A DNA stretch of 64,000 bases from CAIYRG01 sp965247505 (GCA_965247505.1 OZ252020.1:434001-498000); one strand, 5' to 3'; shown: positions 18,400 to 27,266, counted from the first letter of the stretch. The notes: generated by a model not told the origin, from the letters alone. Numbers and translations are program-made.

Positions 18400-18592
18400 C
18401 GTTCTCTCCATAGCTGCCGTTGTGAAAAAGCCTACGCTTTCCAATTCTCAGCATCGATGAGTTTCACTTGGATAGAGTAGTTTTGCAATCTTACCGGAAC
18501 GCGGGACGGTTTTGTGGTGAATACTCTCCTACCACCGCATTAAACCCTCCCCCTTGACTCGCCGCCCTTATTAAAACTACATTGTATTAGTA

Positions 18593-18973
18593 ATGGCGAA
18601 ACAAACCTCCCTTGGCCAATTCGAGCAGCTGATTCTGACGGCGATCCTAACGCTGGGCGAAGATGCCTATGGCGTTACGATCTGTGCCAAAGCCGAGGAA
18701 TTGTCCAAGCCCAAAAAGATTTCGCTGGGGCCGGTCTATGTCACGCTTGATCGCCTGGAAGACAAAGGCTTTGTCACATCTTGGCTCTCCGATCCAACGC
18801 CAGAACGCGGCGGGCGCGCGAAACGCCATTACCGGCTGAAAAAGGCCGGTGAGAACGCATTACGTCAATCCGCCATCACTACGCGGCGCATTTGCGATGC
18901 CGTCGAAAACAGTTGGGGAGAGAAAGTATGGAATACGAAGTCCGGAAAATGGAAGCCCGCCCGCCAGAGCTGA
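18593..18973 (+). CDS. PadR-family transcriptional regulator
   Basis: 126 residues, with a winged helix over about 10-95: 'FEQLILTAILTLGEDAYGVTI', 'ISLGPVYVTLDRLEDKGFVTSW' and the wing 'GGRAKRHYRLKKAGENAL'. PadR proteins repress their own operon and respond to small ligands. It overlaps the following membrane-protein gene by 46 bases, the usual PadR/partner arrangement. The upstream region (18445-18592) contains 'cttgactcgccgcccttattaaaactacattg', a plausible promoter. Confidence 0.9.
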   Translation: MAKQTSLGQFEQLILTAILTLGEDAYGVTICAKAEELSKPKKISLGPVYVTLDRLEDKGFVTSWLSDPTPERGGRAKRHYRLKKAGENALRQSAITTRRICDAVENSWGEKVWNTKSGKWKPARQS

Positions 18974-20040
18974 TCTCGCGGGCAGTGGGCATTCTCATCC
19001 CCTCTTGCGTACGCGAAGAAATCGCCGGAGATCTTTGCGAGCGCTACAAATCGCCCGTGCAATACACCAAGGAGGTCGTCACAATGCTTCCCCATCTCAT
19101 TGCAAGCCAAATACGCCGTAACACCAATGTGCCGATGTTTGGGATTCAGGCATTTCTTCTATTCTTTTGTTTCGGCGGCTTTATTGCCGCCGGTGATGCC
19201 GCTGCCATTGACTTGCCGAGATGGCTACGCGCCGCCGTCCCGACACTAGCTGCGCTTGGCGCTCTATTGCTACGCGATGCCTATCGTGAAAACGCACAGC
19301 GCCCCGCATTGAAGGCTGGACTCGATGTATTGACGGTGATTGTCTGCGTGCTGGCTAGCCAAGCGGCGTTAGTCGCATTGAGCGGCGCCGAAATCTTGAG
19401 CGCGGATTGGGTCTTGTCGCCGCGAAGGGCCTTTGTCACGGGTGCGGGGCTTCCTATGCTCTTTTGCCTTCGCTTGGCTGCCATTTACCGTCTGCCTTTA
19501 ATGAGCGAGGAAATTTCGCAGGGCGATCTCACGCGTGATTTCCATCGCTTTGAACGCAGCGTCAGCTGGCGCAACCGCGCCATTTCTTTGGGCGGTGTCC
19601 TTGCCGTCGGTGCCGCCGGGCCTGCATTGTTCATGGGCGCGGACAGCATGGCCGCGCAGGTCGGTTGGGCGATCACTCTTTTCGGCGGCTTTCTTATCGT
19701 CGGATACATATTCTTCCAAGCATCGGTGAAATCGATGCCGGCAGGGACGGAGTTCGCCTCCTCGCTCAACCATTATCGCGGCGAGCTTGAACGCCAGAGC
19801 AAGATCTTACGCAATATTTGGTGGTAGTATTTGCTGTCGATCATCCCGGCAATCATCGGGTCGGCAATGGGACTCAGCGCAGCAGGCGATCAGCCGATGC
19901 TGGGATCGCTGCACCCGGTGCAGCTTGCCGGATTTGCGCTCATCTGTGTTCTCGTCGGCTGGCTCTACGCGCGATATGCGCAGAGCTTTCAGGCGCGTTT
20001 CAAAACATTGGCAAATGTCCGCGAACAAACACTGGCATGA
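18928..20040 (+). pseudogene. PadR-associated multi-pass membrane protein with in-frame stop
   Basis: Starts 'MEYEVRKMEARPPELISRAV' at 18928, after 'ggggagag'. The N-terminal ~50 residues are the soluble segment typical of membrane partners of PadR ('VREEIAGDLCERYKS'). Five or so hydrophobic segments follow. A TAG at 19825-19827 interrupts 'RNIWW*YLLSIIPAIIG'; the same frame continues for 70 residues with another membrane segment ('LAGFALICVLVGWLYARYAQSF') to a TGA at 20038. Relatives have a Trp or similar residue there, so TGG to TAG is the simplest change. Probably a recent pseudogene. Confidence 0.7.
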
Positions 20041-20059
20041 GCAACGCAGGCGTAGCGCC

Positions 20060-20428
20060 CTACTCGCCCATCACCGTGCCGTCGGGCAACTCAACCGTCA
20101 GGGCCTTACCGCCTGGTGCGCCGTCTTTCAACGGATGCAGCGTCACCGTCACTTCGTCGCCCGGAACAATTGTCGTCGGCGTCCAGCCGGCACGCGCTAA
20201 GACCCCGGGCGATTCCAAATCCAATGCCCAATCGGCGCGCCGATCGCTTTCATCGGCAACCGTGACATAAAGTGCGCTATGCGGACTTGCGATGTGGAAT
20301 TCCTTAACCGTGCCCGAGACCTCGACGACCTGATCGAAATCGAGTGTGATGTCGGTATGATGCGCGAGCGTCGGCGTCCCAAATAGTGAGATTGCAAGAC
20401 CACCCAATATGACCGCTTTGAATTTCAT
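20060..20428 (-). CDS. Exported DUF6152 family protein
   Basis: 122 residues. The signal peptide ends 'GTPTLAHHTDI', giving the DUF6152 His-His pair at the mature N-terminus (HHTD rather than the common HHSF). The body keeps 'VVEVSGTVKEFHIASPHSALYV' and 'VTVTLHPLKDGAPGG'. Here the WxNPHTWIYL strand is changed to 'HIASPHSALYVTV', so this copy is the most divergent of the three in the window. It converges with the PadR partner gene, 19 bases apart. Function unknown. Confidence 0.82.
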   Translation of the reverse strand: MKFKAVILGGLAISLFGTPTLAHHTDITLDFDQVVEVSGTVKEFHIASPHSALYVTVADESDRRADWALDLESPGVLARAGWTPTTIVPGDEVTVTLHPLKDGAPGGKALTVELPDGTVMGE

Positions 20429-20549
20429 CTACGCCTCCACATGAATCCTGATAATGCGCGTAACATATAATGATAGCTCATCAAACTTAAAGGAAGCTGT
20501 CACAAAAGCTATTGACCGCGCTGCTCGAAAAAAGACTGCTACCTGCCGA

Positions 20550-21320
20550 CTACTCCGGAAACGGTCCCAGGTAGTCACCTTGACATGGAAAGCGATCCAC
20601 CCAACGCGCCAAGTTCTGCTCGATACCTAGTTCAAACCCCGCCACCTCACGCCTTTCATCAACGCCGTCGGGATCTTCCAGCGGCCAAAGCACCCATTGA
20701 TTATCTCTGCAGATCATTTGCGAGCCGTAGCGCTGAAACCTTATGTCCAGCATGGCCGTACGGTCATAGAGTATACCGTAGGCGTCTGCGTCGACTTCGC
20801 CCATTGCCAACAGCGGTTCCATACGCGCAAGGATTTCTTTCTGAAAATCAGGATCGTTTGCTGCGTGTTGTACAATCAAGAAAGCGGCACGGACCGCATC
20901 CTCGCCATATTCGCCTATTTGAAACCAGCCATTCGAAGGCAACATCGCCTTCAGTTGAGTCTGACTGAGCAAATCCCTGCGATAAATTTCTCTCCACATT
21001 TCATCACGTGCGGCGTCCCTTTGTTCTTGGGGGAGACTGCTCAAATCGATTTTCGCCCATGCGATACGACCATCTTGGTCCAATTGGCGCATACGAATAA
21101 GCTGCTCTGCAATGCTTTGCGGTTCGGGCAGCGCGGCATGTTCGCGATCGATATTTTCGTAGGCCTCGAACACTGGCGCGGTCAGCGCGCGCGCCTCCTC
21201 ACTTAGTGATATGTCTGCCGCAAATGCGTTGGGTGAGAAGATCGTGCCAAGGACCATGCGGGCGAAAGCTATTTTCGAGAAGCCTAGCTTCACTCTGGCA
21301 CTGACTGGAAATACGCGCAT
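20550..21320 (-). CDS. Exported DUF6624-like protein
   Basis: About 256 residues from the ATG at 21320, which begins a 34-residue signal peptide ending 'SPNAFAADIS'. A start at 21362 is also possible. The mature part has the DUF6624 pattern: 'EQLIRMRQLDQDGR', then 'GEYGEDAVRAAFLIVQHAANDPDFQ', 'AYGILYDRTAMLDIRFQRYGSQ' and 'WPLEDPDGVDERR'. The fold is helical; activity unknown. It is divergent from the B3-type hydrolase gene at 21502. Confidence 0.75.
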   Translation of the reverse strand: MRVFPVSARVKLGFSKIAFARMVLGTIFSPNAFAADISLSEEARALTAPVFEAYENIDREHAALPEPQSIAEQLIRMRQLDQDGRIAWAKIDLSSLPQEQRDAARDEMWREIYRRDLLSQTQLKAMLPSNGWFQIGEYGEDAVRAAFLIVQHAANDPDFQKEILARMEPLLAMGEVDADAYGILYDRTAMLDIRFQRYGSQMICRDNQWVLWPLEDPDGVDERREVAGFELGIEQNLARWVDRFPCQGDYLGPFPE

Positions 21321-21501
21321 TTCCGAGTTCCACATCTTTCGGCCGGGTGAGCGACTAAGCATAGCCCAGCTTCATTGAATGTCTATCCGCACCAAATACT
21401 CTGCTCCGATCGGGGTGGACTGACTTTGCCTTGACCATCCAGCCTCCGCTGGTGCTAGAGTTTCGTCCGATAAGCATGAGAAATATCTCGGGAGATTCAC
21501 C

Positions 21502-22407
21502 ATGCCATTACGATCCAAATTCGGCGCAGCATTTGTACTATCGGGGGCTCTGCTCATATCGCTCGGTGGTGCTTCACAGGCCCAAATCCCCGAGCCTAAT
21601 GTTACAAATCCGGATCGGATAACGGCCTATCCTGGCTTCCGCGTTGTGGGCAATCTCTATTATGTCGGCACCCAAGATCTGGCGTCCTTTTTAATCACAA
21701 CCGAAGAGGGGCACATTCTGATCAATTCGGGGTATGCCAGCTCGGCACCGATGATCCGCGACAATATCGAGACGCTGGGCTTTGACATCACCGACATCGA
21801 AATTATCACAACGGCTCACTCGCACAATGATCATGTCGGCGCTCTTGCCGAGCTCAAATATCTGAGCGGCGCCGAAACACATATGCATGAAAACGACCTT
21901 CCGATGCTGGTGTCGGGCGGTGACGACGATTATCGCTATCCAGGCGGCCGCGGGCTCCTCTTCGAGCCGATTGCGGTCGATCACATGATAAATGACGGCG
22001 ACACTATTGAGCTTGGCGGTACCGTACTTACCGTGCATCTCCACGCGGGCCATACCAAGGGGTCGATCAGCTTTTCGATGGAGGTGGAAGAAGGCGGAAG
22101 AAGCTACGACGTGCTCCTCGCCAATATGGGAACGGTAAACGACAATGTGAATCTCACCCATATGCCGGGCTATCCCGAAATCGTCGACGATTACGAAAAC
22201 ACTTTCGCCTCACAAAAGGCGATGAATCCCGATATTTGGCTCGCCTCGCATGCCGGTCAGTTCAACATGCACGACAAATACCAGCCGGGCATGGCCTATA
22301 GCCCAGACAATTTCCTCGACCCTGAGGGCTGGCACGCGAAAGTCGCCGATTACGAGGCCGCGTTTCGCGCGCGCATTGTCTCGGACGCAGACAAACCGCG
22401 CGACTAG
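21502..22407 (+). CDS. Subclass B3-like metallo-beta-lactamase-fold protein, exported
   Basis: 301 residues with a signal peptide ('GALLISLGGASQAQ'). Metal ligands of the B3 type are visible: 'TAHSHNDHVGA' near residue 106 (HxHxDH), 'LHAGHTKGSIS' near 180 and 'LASHAGQFNMHDKY' near 250. The 'LASHxGxFNxHxK' block is characteristic of B3 enzymes. It may hydrolyse beta-lactams or another ester or amide in the periplasm; the sequence alone cannot decide. It ends six bases before the convergent hydrolase gene at 22414. Confidence 0.85.
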   Translation: MPLRSKFGAAFVLSGALLISLGGASQAQIPEPNVTNPDRITAYPGFRVVGNLYYVGTQDLASFLITTEEGHILINSGYASSAPMIRDNIETLGFDITDIEIITTAHSHNDHVGALAELKYLSGAETHMHENDLPMLVSGGDDDYRYPGGRGLLFEPIAVDHMINDGDTIELGGTVLTVHLHAGHTKGSISFSMEVEEGGRSYDVLLANMGTVNDNVNLTHMPGYPEIVDDYENTFASQKAMNPDIWLASHAGQFNMHDKYQPGMAYSPDNFLDPEGWHAKVADYEAAFRARIVSDADKPRD

Positions 22408-22413
22408 GGGGCT

Positions 22414-23358
22414 TTACTCCAAAAGCGATTCATCCACGCTCACCTGATCGGCGACGACAAAACGCAGAAGATCTTCGCCGACAATGACCGGGCCGTCATA
22501 ATTTTCTCGGGTTCGCGCTTCCAATTCGCGGATTTTTTCTTCATCAGATCGGGGCCCGGGGCCGAGCATGATATGCGAATAGACGCCCATCTTTGCTCCG
22601 GTCTCGCTCAACACGGTTCCGGTTTCCTCAGGCGAAGTATGAATCCCGTTGGCCGCGCCTGGCCGACGCATCCGTACCTCATGAATAAGAAGATCGACGC
22701 CTTGGCCATTGGCGATCAGATTTTGATCGAAGCTGGTATCGCCGCTTAAAAGCACCGATCTGCCATTATAATCGACCCGATAGCCAAAGCTGGTTTCTAC
22801 ATGGCTGACGCGAAAGGCTGTCACGGTGACGCCCGCTTCATCGAAAACAACGCCGTCATTTACAATCTCACTGGTCTCGATTTTCTCGGCATTCGCGGGA
22901 ATGCGCCCGCCGCGCCCGCGCAAATCCGAATCCGCCTGAAACGCGAGCATCACATTGTCCCCGAGCTGCTTTGTTCCGGAAGGGCCGTAAATCTTCAACG
23001 GACCGGTGCGCGCCTCAGGGTGCGGCCGATAGCCCGCCATCCACAAATCGGCAAAGCCATTAACGTGGTCGGAATGCAAATGGGTAATGAACAGCCCATC
23101 GATTTGCCCAGGCGAAATTCCGCTTTGCGCCATCCGAATGCTGGCGCCGCGCCCGGCATCGAATACCAAATTCAGCCCGCCGGCCTGCACCAATGTGGAG
23201 GGTCCAAAGCGCGTCGCGCTCAGCGCCGGCGTTCCGGTTCCAAGCAAGGTCACGACGATATTGTCATTGTCCGCGCTGGCCGCGTGTGCGCCGCCCACAC
23301 CAATGGCGAGAGCCGCCAGAAGACCCATTGAGATTAGCGTCATACGGAGCTGGTTCAT
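22414..23358 (-). CDS. Exported metallo-beta-lactamase-fold hydrolase, RNase Z/AtsA-like
   Basis: 314 residues with a signal peptide ('LISMGLLAALAIGVGGAHA'). The fold is of the RNase Z/arylsulfatase-like type: 'VTLLGTGTPALSATRFGPST', 'GLFITHLHSDHVNGFADLW' (HxHxDH near residue 95), 'VSHVETSFGYRV' and 'SVLLSGDTSFDQNLI'. It lacks the tRNA-binding exosite and is exported, so it is not a tRNase. A close paralogue lies at the right edge (63119). Converges with the B3-like gene; probable periplasmic zinc hydrolase. Confidence 0.85.
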   Translation of the reverse strand: MNQLRMTLISMGLLAALAIGVGGAHAASADNDNIVVTLLGTGTPALSATRFGPSTLVQAGGLNLVFDAGRGASIRMAQSGISPGQIDGLFITHLHSDHVNGFADLWMAGYRPHPEARTGPLKIYGPSGTKQLGDNVMLAFQADSDLRGRGGRIPANAEKIETSEIVNDGVVFDEAGVTVTAFRVSHVETSFGYRVDYNGRSVLLSGDTSFDQNLIANGQGVDLLIHEVRMRRPGAANGIHTSPEETGTVLSETGAKMGVYSHIMLGPGPRSDEEKIRELEARTRENYDGPVIVGEDLLRFVVADQVSVDESLLE

Positions 23359-23480
23359 TGGCTTATACCTCTGAGCGGAATCCTAACGCGCGCGGTTTTG
23401 CGAGTCGAGCTAAAGACATGCATGCATCGCGTTGCTAATGTAGTGAAAACGCACCGTGTATCGAGCGGAGAATTTTGAAA

Positions 23481-24149
23481 ATGTTTCAACCAACAAGACG
23501 CGGCTCTTTATTTGTATTGGAGCTCGTTGCTTTGCTTGCTGTTTCCTGCGACGCCACGCCGGAATTGGCAGGTGGAAATCAATTCTCGCAAACAGTGGGA
23601 ACGGAGCAAGTTTACGATGAATTCGAAACCGCCGATCCCAATTGGTTTATAGGCAGGTTCCGAGATGGAGAGGTCAGGATCGAAGACGGCGAGATGCTGG
23701 TGCGAAGCCTGACAGCATCCGGGGCTAGCGTCAGCGCTATGTATGACGCGAATTTCAGCGATGTAATTGTCGATGTGGATGTTCGCCTCAATGAGGGCAC
23801 GGACGATAATTGGCAAACCGTCGAGTGCCGCGCCGAAGGCAATAATTATTACGACCTTGGCATTAGCGCCGATGGTTATTATTTGATCGCTGTATGGATC
23901 GATGGAGTCCATTTGGATAAATCGCTCGGACCCACCGGCTCCCCCCATATCCGTACCGGAGAGGATGCGGTCAATTCTCTCCATGTGGAGTGCATCGGGG
24001 ATAGACTGAGCCTTTCGGTCAATGGTAATTTGCTTGCCGAGCTTACCGATGCGAACTTCACCGAAGGCGCTGTCGGTCTATCCGTCCACGCGCTCGCAGG
24101 GGCGCTCAGCGAAGCCGCGTTTGATAATTTCCGCGTTGCCGCTCCTTAA
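23481..24149 (+). CDS. Lipoprotein with concanavalin A/laminin G-like domain
   Basis: 222 residues. A lipobox 'LLAVSC' ends the signal sequence at about residue 23, so this should be a lipoprotein. The rest has the repeating beta strands of a jelly-roll domain: 'DEFETADPNWFIGRF', 'DVDVRLNEGTDDNWQTVECRA', 'YYLIAVWIDGVHLDKSLG', 'NSLHVECIGDRLSLSVNG' and 'AAFDNFRVAAP'. Such domains bind or cleave sugars. The ATG at 23481 is preferred to a TTG two codons earlier. It lies 18 bases before the formylglycine-enzyme-like gene and is probably cotranscribed with it. Confidence 0.75.
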   Translation: MFQPTRRGSLFVLELVALLAVSCDATPELAGGNQFSQTVGTEQVYDEFETADPNWFIGRFRDGEVRIEDGEMLVRSLTASGASVSAMYDANFSDVIVDVDVRLNEGTDDNWQTVECRAEGNNYYDLGISADGYYLIAVWIDGVHLDKSLGPTGSPHIRTGEDAVNSLHVECIGDRLSLSVNGNLLAELTDANFTEGAVGLSVHALAGALSEAAFDNFRVAAP

Positions 24150-24167
24150 AGATCTAGGATTTCCCTC

Positions 24168-25022
24168 ATGTTCAAGCCCCGCTCCACGGCCCTTATCATC
24201 GCAACAGGATTGGTTTTTGGATGCAGCCACGCCGCGATCGCGCAAAGCGTTCAGCCCGGCGAGAGCTTTCGCGATTGCGAAAATTGTCCTGAAGTGATTG
24301 TCGTTCCGGCGGGGAGCTTTTTGATGGGATCGGGGCTCGAAGACGCAGCACGACTTCCCGCCGAGGAACCCCAACATCAAGTCACCATCGCATCGCCGTT
24401 TGCGATTGGAATCTATGAGGTGACATTTGATGAGTGGGATGCCTGTGTCGCGGAAGGCGGATGCGATAAATACTCGCCGCGCGATCAGGGATATGGCCGT
24501 GGCAGCCAGCCGGTCATTAATGTGCATTTTGGCGATGCTGAGAATTATTTAGCCTGGCTTTCCGACAAGACCGGTCAAACCTATCGCTTGCCGAGCGAAG
24601 CGGAATGGGAATATGCCGCGCGGGCCGACACGACAACACCGAGCTCATACGGAACGGATCTAACATCGGTGGGCGATGGCAATGTTTTAAGAGTCGCACC
24701 TGGGCAAACAGCCCATGCCGCACTTCTTAATGTGTCTTCCGAAGGACGGACCGTCCCGGTCGGCTCTTACGCGCCCAACCCGTGGGAGCTCTACGATGTG
24801 CATGGCAATGTTGCCGAGTTTACAGCCGATTGCTGGAATCGCGATCATGCGGGGGCGCCGGCGGACGGCTCGGCAAGAACAGATGGAGATTGCGAAGAGC
24901 GGGCCTTTCGAGGCGGTTCTTGGGTAACCGCTCCGCACACCACCCGCTCGGCCTTTCGCGACAACAATCCGCAACTACGCTTTATCGATCAAGGATTTCG
25001 CGTCGTTCGGGAACTCGAATAA
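24168..25022 (+). CDS. Exported formylglycine-generating-enzyme (SUMF1)-like protein
   Basis: 284 residues with a signal peptide ending 'AAIAQS'. The FGE-sulfatase domain is clear: 'VVPAGSFLMGSG', 'GIYEVTFDEWDACV', 'YRLPSEAEWEYAARAD', 'VGSYAPNPWELYDVHGNVAEFTADC' (shortened: PNPWELYDVHGNV) and 'FRGGSWVTAPHTTRSAFRD' with a final 'GFRVVRELE'. True FGE activates sulfatases; most exported relatives have unknown or accessory roles, and no sulfatase gene is in the window. It follows the lipoprotein gene by 18 bases. Confidence 0.88.
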   Translation: MFKPRSTALIIATGLVFGCSHAAIAQSVQPGESFRDCENCPEVIVVPAGSFLMGSGLEDAARLPAEEPQHQVTIASPFAIGIYEVTFDEWDACVAEGGCDKYSPRDQGYGRGSQPVINVHFGDAENYLAWLSDKTGQTYRLPSEAEWEYAARADTTTPSSYGTDLTSVGDGNVLRVAPGQTAHAALLNVSSEGRTVPVGSYAPNPWELYDVHGNVAEFTADCWNRDHAGAPADGSARTDGDCEERAFRGGSWVTAPHTTRSAFRDNNPQLRFIDQGFRVVRELE

Positions 25023-25034
25023 AGCTACGAACGG

Positions 25035-25409
25035 TCAATTACCGTCAAATTCTTCGCCTGATTCTTTTATCACAATGCCAAGAAGCGCGCCGCTGCTACC
25101 ATCCAAAATGGGATGAACTTTTGCGGTCACGCGCTCTCCAGGAGAGAAGCTGTTGCCGCTCCAGCCTCTGCGGGTCAGCGTGCCGGGTCCGCCACCCTCA
25201 ATCACCCATTCGCGGGTCGCGCCGTCCTCGCCTTCGACCTCCAAATAAATCCAAGTATGGGGATTAACCCAATGATATTCCGTGATGGTTCCGACCAATG
25301 TCACTTCGACATCGGAATTATACATGGCATGAGAATGATGGGCCGACGCCGGCAGGGCGAACGCCAAACCAAAAAGCCCTGCTGTGAAAAAGTGCTTAAA
25401 ACGCATCAA
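25035..25409 (-). CDS. Exported DUF6152 family protein
   Basis: 124 residues. Signal peptide 'FTAGLFGLAFALPASAHHSH' with the His-His pair at the mature start. It keeps 'EVTLVGTITEYHWVNPHTWIYLEV' and 'VTAKVHPILDGSSG', a textbook DUF6152 sequence. It is divergent from the secreted-family gene at 25493 with 83 bases between, the same pairing as 178/839. Function unknown. Confidence 0.88.
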   Translation of the reverse strand: MMRFKHFFTAGLFGLAFALPASAHHSHAMYNSDVEVTLVGTITEYHWVNPHTWIYLEVEGEDGATREWVIEGGGPGTLTRRGWSGNSFSPGERVTAKVHPILDGSSGALLGIVIKESGEEFDGN

Positions 25410-25492
25410 AAACTCCCATCAAGACGATATGATTCTAGCAGACGCTTGGAGTAAAGAATATAGTTTCACGATCGTCGAATGGGGAAGAAATA

Positions 25493-26044
25493 ATGCGCGT
25501 TCTTGTAATGATTTGTTCGGCTCTGGTCATGCTCGTGCCGAGCCTGGCCTTTGCTCAAGCCCTGGAATACGCCAATCAGGACTATCGCTTCAGCATCAAT
25601 TTTCCTGCCCCGCCTGGCCTGCACCCAGTCACCTACACCATCTCCAGTGGGCGCGACGTTCCAGCCACTTTGTTTTTTGCCGAGACGCGGCGCGGCCGAT
25701 TCAGCGTGATCGCCCTGAGGCTTCCCGAAGACGCAGCCCACCGCACGCTGGAAGTCGAACATGTCGCAGATAGAATGCGCGCACGGCCCGGCGATGTCCT
25801 TTATGAGGAATTGAACGAGAATGACGGTTTTCCCATTCAATTGCTTACGCTTGTGGCGCCGGACGGTCGGCGTTCCATGATCGGCATTCTCGTCCATGAA
25901 CGGCGACTTTATATTACGGAAGGAAATGTCGCCGAAGGTGCGCCGCCGCCGCTGCAGTTTCAACAGACGCTTTTTATGCTCGACGAAAACGGCGAGAAAT
26001 TTGGCATAGATGAACAAGAGTTTGAGCGGCTTAATCCGAGGTAG
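25493..26044 (+). CDS. Secreted protein, window-wide paralogous family (member 3)
   Basis: 183 residues. Signal peptide ends 'SLAFAQA' near residue 22. The mature part begins 'LEYANQDYRFSINFPAPP', then 'GRDVPATLFFAE', 'GRFSVIALRLP', 'RRLYITEGNVAEGAPPPLQF' and 'QQTLFMLDENG'. These motifs align along the whole length with members 1, 2 and 4; it lacks the RIxIIPGxG tail of members 2 and 4. Divergent from the DUF6152 gene at 25035. Function unknown. Confidence 0.8.
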   Translation: MRVLVMICSALVMLVPSLAFAQALEYANQDYRFSINFPAPPGLHPVTYTISSGRDVPATLFFAETRRGRFSVIALRLPEDAAHRTLEVEHVADRMRARPGDVLYEELNENDGFPIQLLTLVAPDGRRSMIGILVHERRLYITEGNVAEGAPPPLQFQQTLFMLDENGEKFGIDEQEFERLNPR

Positions 26045-26259
26045 CCAAGGCATTGTACAAGAGAACTTGCATGCGCAGGTGCAAAGAAAAACTGAGCTCA
26101 CCTGCGCGCAGAGCCGAAAATACAAAATATTTGGTATAAGACCTTCCCCTATGTGAGGGAGCGCCTACAATTGAAGACACAACACGGGGTATTTTTTGGG
26201 ACTTATATACGAAAGTGACGGTTGACACGGGACTCCGGCTCTGATTCAATTACGAACAA

Positions 26260-26294
26260 GAAGGGCGGCCAAGCTTCCGGCCCGACCGCCCTTC
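26260..26294 (-). terminator. Hairpin terminator after the 36-residue gene
   Basis: GAAGGGCGG and CCGCCCTTC form a 9-bp perfect stem (26260-26268 with 26286-26294). On the minus strand it is followed by 'ttgttcg', and it starts 17 bases after the stop of the small basic gene. A rho-independent terminator for that gene is likely. The rest of 26045-26310 shows no gene. Confidence 0.6.
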
Positions 26295-26310
26295 CTAGCG
26301 TAAGCAGTAG

Positions 26311-26421
26311 TTACTTACATTTGCTGGGTTTGGACTTGACGTGAGATTTTACCTTCACAGTCTTCGGCCCAGGCTTCTTGCCCGTCCTGACGGTACGGGG
26401 CTTTGTGGCGCACTTTGCCAT
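26311..26421 (-). CDS. Small lysine-rich basic protein, 36 residues
   Basis: A 36-residue frame with the strongest ribosome-binding site in the window: 'taggaggtgat' ends four bases before the ATG at 26421 and matches almost the full anti-Shine-Dalgarno sequence. The protein has 11 Lys, 2 Arg and 1 His, no acidic residue and no aromatic residue, with Cys at positions 4 and 35. It contains 'KKPGPKTVKVKSHVKSK'. A hairpin leader lies upstream and a terminator downstream, so it is a complete transcription unit. I do not recognise a family; nucleic-acid binding or an extended structural protein is possible. Confidence 0.7.
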   Translation of the reverse strand: MAKCATKPRTVRTGKKPGPKTVKVKSHVKSKPSKCK

Positions 26422-26431
26422 TCCATCACCT

Positions 26432-26481
26432 CCTATCCCGGACTTTCACCCGCTGCGTAGCAGGCAAGGGTCCGGGATAGG
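26432..26481 (-). promoter_or_regulatory. Leader hairpin abutting the ribosome-binding site
   Basis: A perfect 12-bp inverted repeat, CCTATCCCGGAC (26432-26443) and GTCCGGGATAGG (26470-26481), with a 26-base loop. On the transcribed minus strand the 3' arm ends in TAGG, which is the first part of the TAGGAGGTGAT ribosome-binding site. When folded the hairpin would partly cover that site, so it could control translation, stabilise the mRNA, or be a protein-binding palindrome. Confidence 0.55.
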
Positions 26482-26569
26482 GGTGCGAATCACAAAATGC
26501 GGGCTGGATTTTGACTCAGCAACCAAGCTGAGTCCATCTTGCAAATTGTAGGCGGATGGCAGGAACCCG

Positions 26570-26785
26570 CTATGAACGTGGCTTTATGACCTGGCGGATA
26601 TTTACTGGCTGCACGAGGGCGCGGGCCGCTTCTTCGAACGCTCCCTCAAACCGCAAATCTTGTTCAAGCTCTGCTTTCGATGGCTGGTAGTTGGAGTTGA
26701 CAACCTCGGCTACGGGCCTGTCCTTCTCTGGCACAAACGCTTGGTGTTTAAGCTTATCACTAGCGCTCGTTCCGTTCTTGGGCAT
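26570..26785 (-). CDS. Hypothetical small protein, 71 residues
   Basis: Starts 'MPKNGTSASDKLKHQAFVPE', preceded by 'ggaga' eight bases upstream. It has a charged N-terminal part, a central 'VVNSNYQPSKAELEQDLRF' and a short helix 'EGAFEEAARALVQPVN'. No signal peptide or membrane segment. It resembles small uncharacterised alphaproteobacterial proteins with the same 'YQPSKAELExDxRF' core, from memory only. Function unknown. Confidence 0.6.
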   Translation of the reverse strand: MPKNGTSASDKLKHQAFVPEKDRPVAEVVNSNYQPSKAELEQDLRFEGAFEEAARALVQPVNIRQVIKPRS

Positions 26786-26937
26786 TTAGCGATCTCCATT
26801 GGCCTTGACACTGAATCGACACTACCGCGCTTGACTCACGCCCGCAATAACAACACCCTTTCCCCATCGTCCAACGTACGCGCGCGGCCCTATGTCTGGA
26901 AGCCCGCTTTGGTTGCTGCCAAGAGGGGCCTTTTGAG

Positions 26938-27014
26938 ATGCCAAACCGCATATCGTTCGCCAGGATCGGTCTGACTTATCTGGAAAACGCCGTTCTGGAG
27001 GTGCTACAAGATAC
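26938..27014 (+). pseudogene. 5' fragment of a gene cut by IS1595 copy B
   Basis: An ATG at 26938 opens 'MPNRISFARIGLTYLENAVL' and runs 25 codons to the IS1595 end at 27015. The text is protein-like (a helix 'LTYLENAVLEVLQD'), and no right-hand partner is found because the far side of the IS is missing. Probably the N-terminus of a lost gene, but it is short, so confidence is low. Confidence 0.35.
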
Positions 27015-27266
27015 CTTGCCTATCCGGTTTACACCCACACCCACTAGGGCTAGAATGGGCACAAACCGGATATAGGGGAGCGCGCCATGGATGTTCTCGA
27101 CCGCGCCGATCTCCCATTCCCGCATTCGCTACCCGAGTTCCAGCGACTTTTCCCCGATGATGCGGCCTGCGCCGCCTACCTGGAGAAAGCCCGCTGGGGA
27201 GACGGCTTTGCCTGCCCGCACTGCGGCACGGCGGGAGAGCCGTTCCACTTTGAAAACCGCCCTGGC
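27015..27266 (+). mobile_element. IS1595-family element, copy B, truncated
   Basis: Only the transposase-proximal end remains: CTTGCCTATCCGGTTTACAC at 27015 through the first ~60 transposase codons. It stops where the IS21 element begins. No second end or target duplication exists, so the rest was deleted during or after the IS21 insertion. Confidence 0.88.
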
